Source: Desulfatibacillum alkenivorans DSM 16219
GTDB taxonomy: Bacteria; Desulfobacterota; Desulfobacteria; Desulfobacterales; Desulfatibacillaceae
Assembly (NCBI RefSeq): GCF_900142135.1
Contig: NZ_FQZU01000049.1
Location: forward strand, 1-36,121
Direction of reading: 5' to 3'
Length of the DNA: 36,121 nucleotides
Shown here: positions 23,601-31,277 of the stretch, one piece after another
Numbering within the stretch: position 1 is the stretch's first letter
Layout of the letters: each line of letters begins with the position of its first letter
Notes under the pieces: model-generated
The model's input: the letters and a program-made list of their open reading frames with translations, nothing else
Databases searched by the model: none
What the model was told of the DNA's origin: nothing
Translations under genes and position numbers: made by a program

Positions 23601-25021
23601 GTCAGGGTGGGCAGGTCGCCGCCGCTGGCAAGGGGGCCGGCGTGGGTCCACTGATAAGTCTGGCCCGCGGAAGACAGCAAGGACCACCCGGTTCCAGAGA
23701 GGCCCACATAAGTCAGGCCCGTGGGCAAAGTGTCTTCTATAACGATGTCTTCGCAATAATCCGGGCCGTTGTTATGAACGTCAAAAGAAAACGTCCCGTT
23801 CTGGCCGACATAAAAATCGCTGGAGTGGGACTTGTCGATTTCCACATCCACCGGGCCTATGATCACGTCGGCCGTCTGGCTTTCGCTGATGGAGCCGAAG
23901 TTGTCGCCCGAGACCGTGAAGTCGTTGGAAAATGTGCCCGGATCCAAGGTCGTGTCCAGGGAGACGTCAAAGGAAATGCTCATGGTCCCTGTATACGGGG
24001 GGATGGGCGTGGCCGACATGTCCCAGACAAGCACCTCGCGGCTGCCGACCGTAGTGACGTTGGGATCGATCGTTGTCGCTCCGGTTGTGGAGCCGGTCAC
24101 GTAATGAAAGCCTTCGGGCAAGGTGTCCGTAATCTGGGTGCCGATGGCCGCCACCCGGCCTTCATTTAAAATGCTGATGGTGTAGGTCAGTTCCGTTCCG
24201 GAATACAAGTCAGCCTTGTAAACGAAAGACGGGCTTACGCTTTTGTCGGCGGTGACGTCCGGCGTATTGGGGATGATGTACTGCTCATTGTAGGAACCGC
24301 CCGTGGAGGCGGCAAACCCGAAGTAAACCATGTTATCGCCGCCAAACACGGTATTGATGATATCGCTGGTGTAGGTCAGCCTTTGGGTTCCGTCGAAATA
24401 GACTGTCATCACATGCGTCGTGGCGTTCCAGGTGATGCGAAGGTCATGTTCATCGCCGTCCTCTATGTTCGATGAAGAGGGATCCGCCTGGATGGGGCCG
24501 GCGCCCGCGTGATTGGGCGTGCCTGAGCACGTCGACCCCGACTGGGTGTAAACGTTAATGCCCACATGGTCGGCCGCAGGGTCGCCGCGGTTGGAGTTCT
24601 GCCAGGTGTCCACCTCCACGCTCACGGAAGGGCAGATTCCGTTCATACCGATCCACTCGCCGCCGCCGGATGTATCGCCGAAGGCCGAGGTCCCGGACGG
24701 GTCGTTCTGAAGGGCGAAGGAAATGCCGTCCGCGCCGTTGGAATCCCTGTCCCCCAAATAAATGGTGAAGGATATGTCGAAGTCGTAATCCAGGTCGATC
24801 TGGGTTTCAATCCAGGCCGACCCGGCTTGATCGCCGATTTCTTCGGTCAGCAGGATTTGCTCGTTCACTGTTCCCTGATACAGCCATTGGGCGTCGCCAT
24901 TGACGGCCCAGCCGCCGAAAGCGGCGTTTGCAAATAGCAAACAAGCGATGGTCAGGGAAAAGCATAGAATATGGGTGCGGCGGTTAAACACTATCACTCC
25001 AAGCAAGCAGGGCTTTCTCAT
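20603..25021 (-). CDS. Giant secreted protein: lectin-like head plus tandem DUF11 repeats
   Basis: A 1472-residue exported protein. An N-terminal signal peptide (about 1-36) is followed by an L-type-lectin-like beta-sandwich (about 38-250, with ADGISFALQND, GEWIGMNG and SVEVDTWQN). A divergent DUF11 unit lies at 254-390 and five regular units of about 127 residues begin near 391, 518, 646, 773 and 900, each opening with a KSHTG- or KSHSS-like motif and containing GTGWSL and HAGPL. From about 1025 comes a Trp/Tyr-rich region with several Ig-like modules and a last DUF11-like unit (VLKTAQTVYDP). No LPXTG, PEP-CTERM or autotransporter barrel is seen. Asp/Thr/Ser richness suits a calcium-stabilised surface or matrix adhesin. 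The Shine-Dalgarno is weak. Confidence 0.85.
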   Translation of the reverse strand: MRKPCLLGVIVFNRRTHILCFSLTIACLLFANAAFGGWAVNGDAQWLYQGTVNEQILLTEEIGDQAGSAWIETQIDLDYDFDISFTIYLGDRDSNGADGISFALQNDPSGTSAFGDTSGGGEWIGMNGICPSVSVEVDTWQNSNRGDPAADHVGINVYTQSGSTCSGTPNHAGAGPIQADPSSSNIEDGDEHDLRITWNATTHVMTVYFDGTQRLTYTSDIINTVFGGDNMVYFGFAASTGGSYNEQYIIPNTPDVTADKSVSPSFVYKADLYSGTELTYTISILNEGRVAAIGTQITDTLPEGFHYVTGSTTGATTIDPNVTTVGSREVLVWDMSATPIPPYTGTMSISFDVSLDTTLDPGTFSNDFTVSGDNFGSISESQTADVIIGPVDVEIDKSHSSDFYVGQNGTFSFDVHNNGPDYCEDIVIEDTLPTGLTYVGLSGTGWSLLSSAGQTYQWTHAGPLASGGDLPTLTVTVAVDEDAYPSVTNTATVSSDSQDQDNTNDSDSDTVTVHALADLSIAKSHTGDFGSESTGSYDIVVTNNGPTEDPSATIYVMDSLPSGLTYNSVSGTGWSLAASSGQDYTFAHAGPLAAGDSLDALTVTVYASASAVGTVINTATVSSAANDDDAANDTATDSTTVLPSVDLSAAKSHTGSSFAVGDSVTFDVAVTNNGPNDETGTITIFDELPTGLTYDSFSGTGWSLAASSGQEYTFTHAGPLNVSASLPTLSIVATVGAAAYPTADNTVTVYATSFDPTSSNDVATDTVTVEPLVDLSITKSHTGNFSVGAAGTYTIDVANTGSTADPGPIYVADTLPAGFNYSSASGAGWSLYSNSGQVYTFVHAGPLATGATLPSLYINVTPASGTIGTFTNTATVSSSSTDTDPGNNTDTDPTTVTDNVDLEITKSHTGNFTVSTNGTYTIEVDNNSSNAEAGPIYVVDTLPAGLNYSSHSGTGWSLSASSGQDYTFVHAGPLAGGGSLDDLEIEVFVQPSALGTVVNSAAVTGISSDTNQTNNTDTDSTTVVRPSAGNKPLYVRGNDSWWQNYGDPRILTRDPTAGGDSEFTVNGNYQTGTWALSPNLTRTLVIPGGVPQVVYLVLSEGGPGRTRDLTIRLYDDNFSLIGDVDQSVTIDGKQQYVFTITPSTTTTLYSGDGLRLQVYNRSGSANERVTIWSEEDGTDPDISYLDLTTTTVIAIDSLNVYDDDYASGGGSVITTYDASTPGSIYIRAVVSDPFGYEDIASASLAILDSSSNIVYEDASPVTTDVANTAGTRTFEWEIPITSATDPDLYTIRVTADEGTEGLVSDVATTQFRVYLPPDFTVLKTAQTVYDPYNNTTNPKAIPGAYVMYSVLVTNFGGAADANSFVMTDPIDSNIELFVGDLGGSGSGPIQFSCSSGTPPCGLTYTFTSLASTTDDVDFSEYTTGTDFSYVPSGDADGFDDQVRRLRVSPKGAFAASGPDDPSCTIYFQVRVK

Positions 25022-25142
25022 GAAATTTAGCCTTGTTCAGGCTCCGGCATTGTATCCCATAATAATCGCCGGAGTCAACTTCCCGAATAAAATAGAAACT
25101 TTATTTTTACCAGGGAGCGCCTTTCGGCCGAAAGCCCTTGAT

Positions 25143-25170
25143 TTGCCGTGCTAGCTAAGGTAATTATACA
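25143..25170 (+). promoter_or_regulatory. Candidate promoter of the nfeD-SPFH pair
   Basis: TTGCCG (25143-25148) and TATACA (25165-25170) are 16 nt apart in the intergenic region between divergent genes. The match is moderate. A hairpin with a 7-bp stem, AAAAAGG/CCTTTTT (25183-25199), lies between it and the nfeD Shine-Dalgarno. Confidence 0.35.
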
Positions 25171-25210
25171 TATCATTCTTATAAAAAGGGCGCCTTTTTG
25201 GGGAGGGATT

Positions 25211-26518
25211 ATGCATATATTGACCAAATCCGGGTTGGTTTTTGCTTTGGCTCTGCTGGTCTTTGGCGTGTCTGTGGGTTTAGCCCCTCTTGCCTGGGCC
25301 GAGGATGGGGAAGTTATGGTAATGGAGATTTCCCAACCCATCGGCGCAGCCACAGCCTTTCTCATGGAAAAATGCCTGGATGACGCCGAAGAAGCCGGAT
25401 ACGCCTGCGTGATTTTTCAGTTGGATACGCCCGGCGGCGCCCTGGAGTCCATGCGCCGCATCGTCATGGCCTTTTTGGACGCCAAGGTTCCCGTGGTGGT
25501 TTACGTCTTCCCTCCCGGGGCGAGGGCCGCTTCGGCGGGAGTGATGATTGCCAACGCCGCGGACGTGGCGGTGATGGCGCCTGCCACAAATATCGGCGCC
25601 GCCCATCCGGTGAGCGGAGACGGCAAGGAAATCAACGAGACCATGGATTCCAAGGTCACCAATGACGCCGTGGCCGGCGCCAGGAGCGTGGCTGAAAAAA
25701 GAGGACGGAACGCCGAGTGGATCGAAAAGGCCATTCGGGAAAGCGTATCAGCCACGGAAAGCGAAGCCCTGGAACTGAACGTCATAGATTTCATCGCCAA
25801 AGACATGCCGGAATTGCTGGAAAAGCTGGACGGCATGGAAATTCCCGATAAAGGGGTGTTACGGACCAAAGACCGCACGGTAATCAACTATCAGACCACA
25901 TTGCGGGAAAAAATACTCAGCGTGATCGCCAACCCCAACATCGCCTTTTTACTCATGAGCCTTGGCATGCTGGGCCTTTACTTTGAGTTTGCCAATCCAG
26001 GGGCTGTTTTTCCCGGAGTGGTCGGCGTTATCAGCATACTGGTTGCGCTGTACGCCCTTCATACTTTGCCGGTCAACTACGTAGGAATCATGTTGATTCT
26101 ACTGTCAGGCGTCTTTTTTGTTTTGGAGACGCAAATAGCAAGCCACGGAGCGCTTGCCGCTGGAGGAATTGTTTCCATATTTTTGGGGGCGACCATGCTT
26201 TTTGACTATGATGTTACAGGATTGCGAGTGGCTTGGAGCGTCTTGATTCCCACGGTTATGTTTGTCGCGGCGTTTTTTGCCATCGTTGCGGCCCTGGTGG
26301 TCAAGGCCCACAAAGGGAAAATCAGGACCGGCGAGGACGGACTTGTGGGAGAAAAGGGCAAGGTGACCCAGGCCGTGTCCGAAACCCAGGGCAAAGTTTT
26401 GGTGCACGCCGAAATCTGGAACGCCAGGTTTCTGCAGCCCATGGCGCCGGGGGATCCCATTCGGGTTGCATCCGTGGACGGACTGTTGTTGATCGTGGAA
26501 AAGGACACTGAGAAATAG
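25211..26518 (+). CDS. NfeD-type membrane serine protease (long form)
   Basis: A 435-residue protein of the NfeD1b kind: a signal peptide (to about Ala30), a ClpP-like serine protease domain (about 32-230), about four to five transmembrane helices (245-385) and a C-terminal OB-fold (390-435, GLVGEKGKVTQAV). The Ser/Lys dyad is Ser108 in AASAGV and Lys148 in MDSKVTND, 40 residues apart, close to the Pyrococcus 1510-N protease. LDTPGG (71-76) is the fold motif. I chose the ATG at 25211 because of GGGAGGG just upstream; an in-frame start at 25148 would add residues ahead of the signal peptide. It precedes an SPFH gene by 87 nt, the standard NfeD-stomatin pairing. Confidence 0.92.
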   Translation: MHILTKSGLVFALALLVFGVSVGLAPLAWAEDGEVMVMEISQPIGAATAFLMEKCLDDAEEAGYACVIFQLDTPGGALESMRRIVMAFLDAKVPVVVYVFPPGARAASAGVMIANAADVAVMAPATNIGAAHPVSGDGKEINETMDSKVTNDAVAGARSVAEKRGRNAEWIEKAIRESVSATESEALELNVIDFIAKDMPELLEKLDGMEIPDKGVLRTKDRTVINYQTTLREKILSVIANPNIAFLLMSLGMLGLYFEFANPGAVFPGVVGVISILVALYALHTLPVNYVGIMLILLSGVFFVLETQIASHGALAAGGIVSIFLGATMLFDYDVTGLRVAWSVLIPTVMFVAAFFAIVAALVVKAHKGKIRTGEDGLVGEKGKVTQAVSETQGKVLVHAEIWNARFLQPMAPGDPIRVASVDGLLLIVEKDTEK

Positions 26519-26605
26519 GAATGGCTCGAACATAGGGCGGCGGTTTCATTATGGACGTTCCTGGACGCTGCCGTCCCGTCAAAATTTCATGAAGGAGGGA
26601 GCGGC

Positions 26606-27361
26606 ATGGTACCGATAGGCGTTATTCTTGTACTAGCAATTATCTTGTTATTGGCGTCCATCCGGATTTTGAACGAGTACGAACGGGGCGTCATCTTTCG
26701 TCTTGGCCGGTGCATCGGCGCCAAAGGCCCGGGCCTGATTATCCTGATTCCGGGGATCGACAAGATGTTGAAGGTCAGCCTTCGCCTGGTCGCCCTGGAC
26801 GTGGACCCCCAGGACGTAATCACCCGGGACAACGTGTCCGTAAAAGTCAACGCCGTTATCTACTTTCGGGTTGTGGACACGGTGAAGGCCACCATTGAGG
26901 TGGAGCATTATCAATACGCCATGAGCCAACTCGCCCAGACAACCATCCGGAGCGTGTGCGGCCAGGCCGAGTTGGACGAACTGCTTTCCGACCGGGACAA
27001 GATCAATAACCAGTTGCAGGAGATTTTGGACACCCACACGGACCCGTGGGGCATCAAAGTGGCCAATGTGGAGTTAAAGCACATTGATCTTCCCAACGAA
27101 ATGCAGCGGGCCATGGCCAAGCAGGCCGAGGCGGAGCGCGAAAGGCGCGCCAAGGTGATCAATGCGGAAGGCGAGTTCCAGGCCGCCTCCCGGTTGGCGG
27201 AAGCCGCAGTGATTATCCAGGAAACCCCCATCGCCCTGCAGTTGCGCTACTTGCAGACTATGCGGGAGATGTCGGCGGAGAACAATTCCACCACGATTTT
27301 TCCCTTGCCCATCGACCTTTTCACCCCGCTTTTAAAGGCCATGTCCAAGGATAAGGAATAG
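26606..27361 (+). CDS. SPFH/stomatin-like (slipin) membrane protein
   Basis: A 251-residue slipin. Residues 3-20 are a membrane anchor; the SPFH/band 7 domain follows ([41 protein letters not shown]), then a coiled region rich in Ala/Glu/Arg ([21 protein letters not shown]) and a hydrophobic C-terminal end (FPLPIDLF). Slipins organise membrane microdomains and are substrates or partners of NfeD proteases. AAGGAGG precedes the ATG. It is co-directional with nfeD and probably in the same transcript. Confidence 0.93.
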   Translation: MVPIGVILVLAIILLLASIRILNEYERGVIFRLGRCIGAKGPGLIILIPGIDKMLKVSLRLVALDVDPQDVITRDNVSVKVNAVIYFRVVDTVKATIEVEHYQYAMSQLAQTTIRSVCGQAELDELLSDRDKINNQLQEILDTHTDPWGIKVANVELKHIDLPNEMQRAMAKQAEAERERRAKVINAEGEFQAASRLAEAAVIIQETPIALQLRYLQTMREMSAENNSTTIFPLPIDLFTPLLKAMSKDKE

Positions 27362-27369
27362 ACGGGAAG

Positions 27370-27402
27370 CCGGAGCGGACGGAGTTCATTCGTCCGCTTC
27401 GG
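27370..27402. terminator. Hairpin between convergent SPFH and phosphatase genes
   Basis: CCGGAGCGGACG pairs with CGTCCGCTTCGG (12 bp with one G-T wobble, 9-nt loop). It fills the short gap between the stop of the SPFH gene and the stop of the PP2C gene and abuts the latter, so it can serve as a bidirectional terminator. T tracts are weak on both sides. Confidence 0.55.
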
Positions 27403-29394
27403 TTAAACCATGTCAGGCAGCTTAAGCTGTTTATACTCGGCGCCCTGCTCCAGAATTTTGATGATCACCAGGGTCACATCGTCTTCCTGCACTTTTGGGG
27501 AACGGAACGCATTCAAGGACTCAAGCACCTTGTCCACAATTTGTTCTGCAGGCAGATGCGCGTTATCCGCGACGACCTTTTGCAGGTTCTTTTTGCCGTA
27601 GTATTTCCCCTCAAAATTCGAGGTCTCCCAGATGCCGTCCGTACCCAGGATGATGATATGCCCGGGGCTGATGCCGGTCTCGTATTGTTCGTAAACCGAG
27701 CTTTCAAAAGGCCCAAGAATCAGGCCGCCTCCTTCCAGAGTTTCGAAAACCTTGTTCGTGGGATCGTAGACCATGGCCGGGTCATGCCCGGCATTGGCGT
27801 AACGGACCACCATCTTGCTGATATCCACTTCCGCCAGAAACAGGGTCATAAATTTCCCCGAGTCGGCTACGTCAGGCGCCAGTTGCTTATTGATGTCCGA
27901 AACGATTTGCGCCAGGTCCCCGTCACGCCTGGATCGCCTGCGCACCAGGGCCCGGGCCGTGGTCATAAGCAGCGCTGCACCCACGCCATGCCCGGTGATG
28001 TCTCCGACGGCTACAGTCAAACGCTGTTCTTCATTGGCTTTCAGAAAATCGAAATAATCCCCGCCCACCTGCTGCGCTGAAACGCTTCTGGCTGCAATGT
28101 CCAGGCCGTTCACCTTGGGCGGCCGCTTGGGCAGCAGGCTCTGCTGTACTTCCCGGGCCAGTTCCAGTCGCTTGCGCCAGGCCATAGTCTCCTCCAGCAT
28201 GGGAACCATCCTGTTGAATCCCTGGATAAGAGAGTCCCACTCGTCGCCTGTTTTCAGGTCAACCCTGACGGAGAAGTCGCCCCTGGAGACTTTGGTCACT
28301 CCCCGAATTACTTCCAGCAAAGGCCGCGAAAAACGCCTGGCGCCCACAAAGGCGGCCAGGGTGACCAATAACAAGGTGGCAAGCGCCGCCATGCCCGAAA
28401 GAATCAGCGTGGAGCGGGTGTAGCCGTGCAGCGTCTCCTCCACTTGCTGCGACCTGGCCTCCACCACAGAAAGAGGCGCCATGATGACGAAGCACGGCCC
28501 TCTTTGGGTTGGGGCCCAGGCCCACACGTACTCCTGGCCCAGATATTGAAGTTCGCCGGCGCCGGATCCGCCTCGGGAAATGGAGTCCAGGACGCTTTTC
28601 ATGCGCTTTCCATCCGGAGAAGCCAACCATCGCCCGTGCCTCGGCCCGGACCAACCATCCGATCCCGGAGATTTCTGCGCTAGAATTCTCAGGACCGGGG
28701 TTCCTTCGCTGGCGCTAGTTCCGTACTCCACCAAAAAGGAAAGGGTTGTTTCCTTCCAGGGGGCGGGGGTGACTCCCTGGTTAAGCTTGTCCAGGGCGTC
28801 GATTTCCAAAGCGGCAATCCGTTTGAATCCTTGAGCCCCTTCGAAAATGACCAATGCCGTATATTGTGCGGCGTTTTTGTCGGAATAGACGTCAGGCGCC
28901 GCCCATGCCACGGTCCCGTTTTTTCCTCGATTCTTCATGGCCTCCTGAAACCAGCCGACGGTCGCCGCGTCCAAGGACTCCATGCTCACGGAGCCGGCTT
29001 CCAGGGACATGGATTGGCCGGATTCGCTGACCAGAACCACCTTTTTTGCGGAATGGGGAAAGTTTGCCAATAACGCGGCCATGGGCTGATACATGTTCGC
29101 CGGGAAGCCGCCTTGTTCCAATTCAGCCAACTGAGCTTCTTTGCTAAGCTCCAAGAGCCCCAGTTCGATGGCTTGCCGGGTTCGCTGAAATATCAGGGCC
29201 TGGGTCTGGGCTGTCTGGAGCAGAGTCCTTTGCGACAACTCCTTGAAGGCGGATCGCGTGTCCTGGGATATGATATCCACAATTTGCGTTATGCCTGCAT
29301 GGCTTGCCAGGGTGATGACGAGAAGGGGAAAAAGACATAAGGCCAATAGCGTGGTGAAGTACTTCCATCTGATCGTTAGTTTGAGAGTCCGCAT
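27403..29394 (-). CDS. Membrane sensor PP2C phosphatase (RsbU/SpoIIE-type) with HAMP
   Basis: A 663-residue protein. One membrane helix (14-34), an extracytoplasmic Cache-like sensor region (35-325), a second helix (327-350), a HAMP domain (about 351-403), a linker (LELAREVQQSLLPKRPP, typical of RsbU-like proteins) and a PP2C SpoIIE domain (430-648). Metal-binding aspartates are Asp446 in GGDYFDF, Asp465 in VGDITGHG, Asp586 in LGTDGIWE and Asp638/639 in EDDVT. Relatives dephosphorylate anti-anti-sigma (STAS) proteins and so control partner-switching sigma pathways; no STAS or kinase gene is in the window. The start at 29394 has AGGA 6 nt upstream; a longer in-frame start at 29502 would precede the natural membrane N-terminus. 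Confidence 0.9.
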   Translation of the reverse strand: MRTLKLTIRWKYFTTLLALCLFPLLVITLASHAGITQIVDIISQDTRSAFKELSQRTLLQTAQTQALIFQRTRQAIELGLLELSKEAQLAELEQGGFPANMYQPMAALLANFPHSAKKVVLVSESGQSMSLEAGSVSMESLDAATVGWFQEAMKNRGKNGTVAWAAPDVYSDKNAAQYTALVIFEGAQGFKRIAALEIDALDKLNQGVTPAPWKETTLSFLVEYGTSASEGTPVLRILAQKSPGSDGWSGPRHGRWLASPDGKRMKSVLDSISRGGSGAGELQYLGQEYVWAWAPTQRGPCFVIMAPLSVVEARSQQVEETLHGYTRSTLILSGMAALATLLLVTLAAFVGARRFSRPLLEVIRGVTKVSRGDFSVRVDLKTGDEWDSLIQGFNRMVPMLEETMAWRKRLELAREVQQSLLPKRPPKVNGLDIAARSVSAQQVGGDYFDFLKANEEQRLTVAVGDITGHGVGAALLMTTARALVRRRSRRDGDLAQIVSDINKQLAPDVADSGKFMTLFLAEVDISKMVVRYANAGHDPAMVYDPTNKVFETLEGGGLILGPFESSVYEQYETGISPGHIIILGTDGIWETSNFEGKYYGKKNLQKVVADNAHLPAEQIVDKVLESLNAFRSPKVQEDDVTLVIIKILEQGAEYKQLKLPDMV

Positions 29395-30060
29395 GTTAAG
29401 TCCTTTTGGCTCTCGAGTGGGTTTGACCAGACGGCGTGGATAGAGTGTGGCAAGACCGCGCGCCAGGGAAGGAGGGTCGAGCCTGCGGCGTCGGTGTTGC
29501 ATTGCCGCGGCGGCGAAAATTCTAAGGATTTCGTATCCATAATTTACAAGAAATCAGGGAAAAACCGTATTGCCGGACTCCTGGTCCGCATTTTAAAAAA
29601 CGGCGAAAATGCTTTGTTAGGGCAAAACGCGTCTAATAGGCGGAAAAAACATTAGCATAGGCGCCAGGGGCTTTCAAGCCCGGAACTAGATCCCAACGGC
29701 AAAATCAATGGCCGATTTTTTGTAAATTTTTGGAAGAGGAAAAAACTGTTTTGGTTGAAATCGGTCTTAGCAGGCAAGGCAATGTGTTTTCCCTAGAATG
29801 GACTTGTGTTTTGGAGAAAGATTCCTAATTTCTTTTCAAGAACGTGAAATCTATGTTATACACGGTTTAAGTATTGGACACCGGAATACACCTCAAGCAA
29901 AATCCGGACTTGCCTGTTTCGGGGGGAATCCCAGGAGCGGGCAAGAAACCCGTTCTCCACTAGCTGATCAAAATCTGGCGTCAGGCGTTTGGACTCAGCC
30001 TGAAACAGGCATAGCAGATCTTTGCGTTTGGCGTCGTAAACACAATCGAAGGAGGAAATT
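29395..30060. other. Non-coding gap upstream of the TAXI gene
   Basis: No gene is supported. The first part is AT-rich promoter-like DNA between divergent genes. Within the last 200 nt GCCTGTTTC (29912-29920) can pair with GAAACAGGC (30002-30010), and the second arm also belongs to its own small palindrome GCCTG-AAA-CAGGC (29998-30010). The two alternatives suggest a foldable 5' leader. AAGGAGGAAATT precedes the TAXI ATG. Confidence 0.35.
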
Positions 30061-31053
30061 ATGAAAAAAGCGCTAATTCTGTTTATTGCCGTGCTGTTTT
30101 GCATCACCGGGTTTGGACCTGCGTTCGCCAAGACTTTTGTGACCATCGGAACGGGCGGCGTCACGGGCGTCTACTATCCCACGGGCGGCGCTATCAGCAG
30201 AATGGTCAACCAAAAATCCAGCGTGTATGACATCAAAGCGACCGTGGAATCCACCGGCGGCTCCGTTTACAACATCAATGCGGTTTTGTCAGGCGACCTG
30301 GAATTCGGCATCGCCCAGTCAGACAGGCAATTCCAGGCTGTCAAAGGCATGGCTGAATGGGAACAAGCCGGTCCTCAGAAAGACCTGCGCGCCGTATTTT
30401 CCATCCATCCCGAGTTGATGACCTGTGTGGCCGCCGCCGACCTGAAAGCCAAGAATTTCGGCGATCTCAAAGGCAAAAGAGTGAATGTCGGCAACCCCGG
30501 ATCCGGTCAGTTGCAGAACTCCAAAGACGTGCTGGAAGCCTACGGCATGACTGAAAGCGACATTGTGGCTGAATACGCCAAGGCCGTGGAAGCCCCCAGC
30601 CTGCTTCAGGACGAAAAAATCGACGCCTTTGTATACACCGTGGGCCATCCCAACGGAAACATCAAGGAAGCCACTTCCGGCCGCATCAAGGTTTCCATCG
30701 TTCCTATCGAAGGCCCCGGCGTGGACGCTCTTCTGGACAAGTACCCCTACTACGCCAAGAGCTTCATCAAAGTAGACAACTACCCCAACGCCATGAATGA
30801 CGCAGACGTTCCCAGCATTGGCGTCAAGGCCACCCTGGTGACCTCCGCCAAAGTCAGCGACGACGTGGTGTACGCCGTCACCAAGGAAGTATTCGACAAC
30901 CTGGAAGACTTCAAAAAGCTGCATCCGGCCTACGCTGTTTTGAACGCCCAGGAAATGCTTCAGGGCCTGTCCGCCCCCATTCACCCCGGCGCCCTTAAGT
31001 ACTTCAAGGAAGCCGGTCTGGTGAAATACATCAAGCCCGAACTCGTCAAATAA
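30061..31053 (+). CDS. TAXI-family TRAP transporter solute-binding protein
   Basis: A 330-residue periplasmic binding protein. Residues 1-23 are a signal peptide (LILFIAVLFCITGFGPAFA). The mature start TFVTIGTGGVTGVYYPTGGAI and QSDRQFQAVKG are the TAXI hallmarks, with later blocks VNVGNPGSGQ and FVYTVGHPNG. It captures a solute and hands it to the fused permease encoded downstream. The AAGGAGG site is very strong. Dicarboxylates or glutamate-like compounds are typical family ligands, but the ligand here is not known. A strong terminator (31065-31112) follows. Confidence 0.94.
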   Translation: MKKALILFIAVLFCITGFGPAFAKTFVTIGTGGVTGVYYPTGGAISRMVNQKSSVYDIKATVESTGGSVYNINAVLSGDLEFGIAQSDRQFQAVKGMAEWEQAGPQKDLRAVFSIHPELMTCVAAADLKAKNFGDLKGKRVNVGNPGSGQLQNSKDVLEAYGMTESDIVAEYAKAVEAPSLLQDEKIDAFVYTVGHPNGNIKEATSGRIKVSIVPIEGPGVDALLDKYPYYAKSFIKVDNYPNAMNDADVPSIGVKATLVTSAKVSDDVVYAVTKEVFDNLEDFKKLHPAYAVLNAQEMLQGLSAPIHPGALKYFKEAGLVKYIKPELVK

Positions 31054-31064
31054 TTGAAACACCC

Positions 31065-31112
31065 AAAGGCGGCCGGACGGTTACCGCATCACAACGTCCC
31101 GCCGCCTTTTTT
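31065..31112 (+). terminator. Strong intrinsic terminator between TAXI protein and permease
   Basis: Arms 31065-31079 and 31095-31109 form a 15-bp stem with one mismatch and a 15-nt loop; the stem ends in a run of six Ts. It lies 11 nt after the TAXI stop and before the permease gene. Partial read-through would give more binding protein than permease, as is common for such transporters. Confidence 0.85.
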
Positions 31113-31277
31113 CACAGGGAGTGTGAGATAGCAACGGCTGCTTTGGCGCGCACCGGACAGCGCTGAATCGCAACCCATTCAATCTACTGCTGAAAGGGCC
31201 CCCAGGCCGGTTTAAAACCCGGCCCATTGCGTCATGCCATATGCTTAAACGCTCGCGCTTCCTGCCAAAGGGACTCC

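Noticed and set aside
20603-25021. CRISPR-like regular repeat inside the giant gene
   Set aside because: The period is about 380 nt and follows protein domains in frame, so it is a coding tandem repeat.
29856-30164. 102-codon minus-strand frame before the TAXI gene
   Set aside because: It overlaps the TAXI start and signal peptide region, has no Shine-Dalgarno and no recognisable motif.
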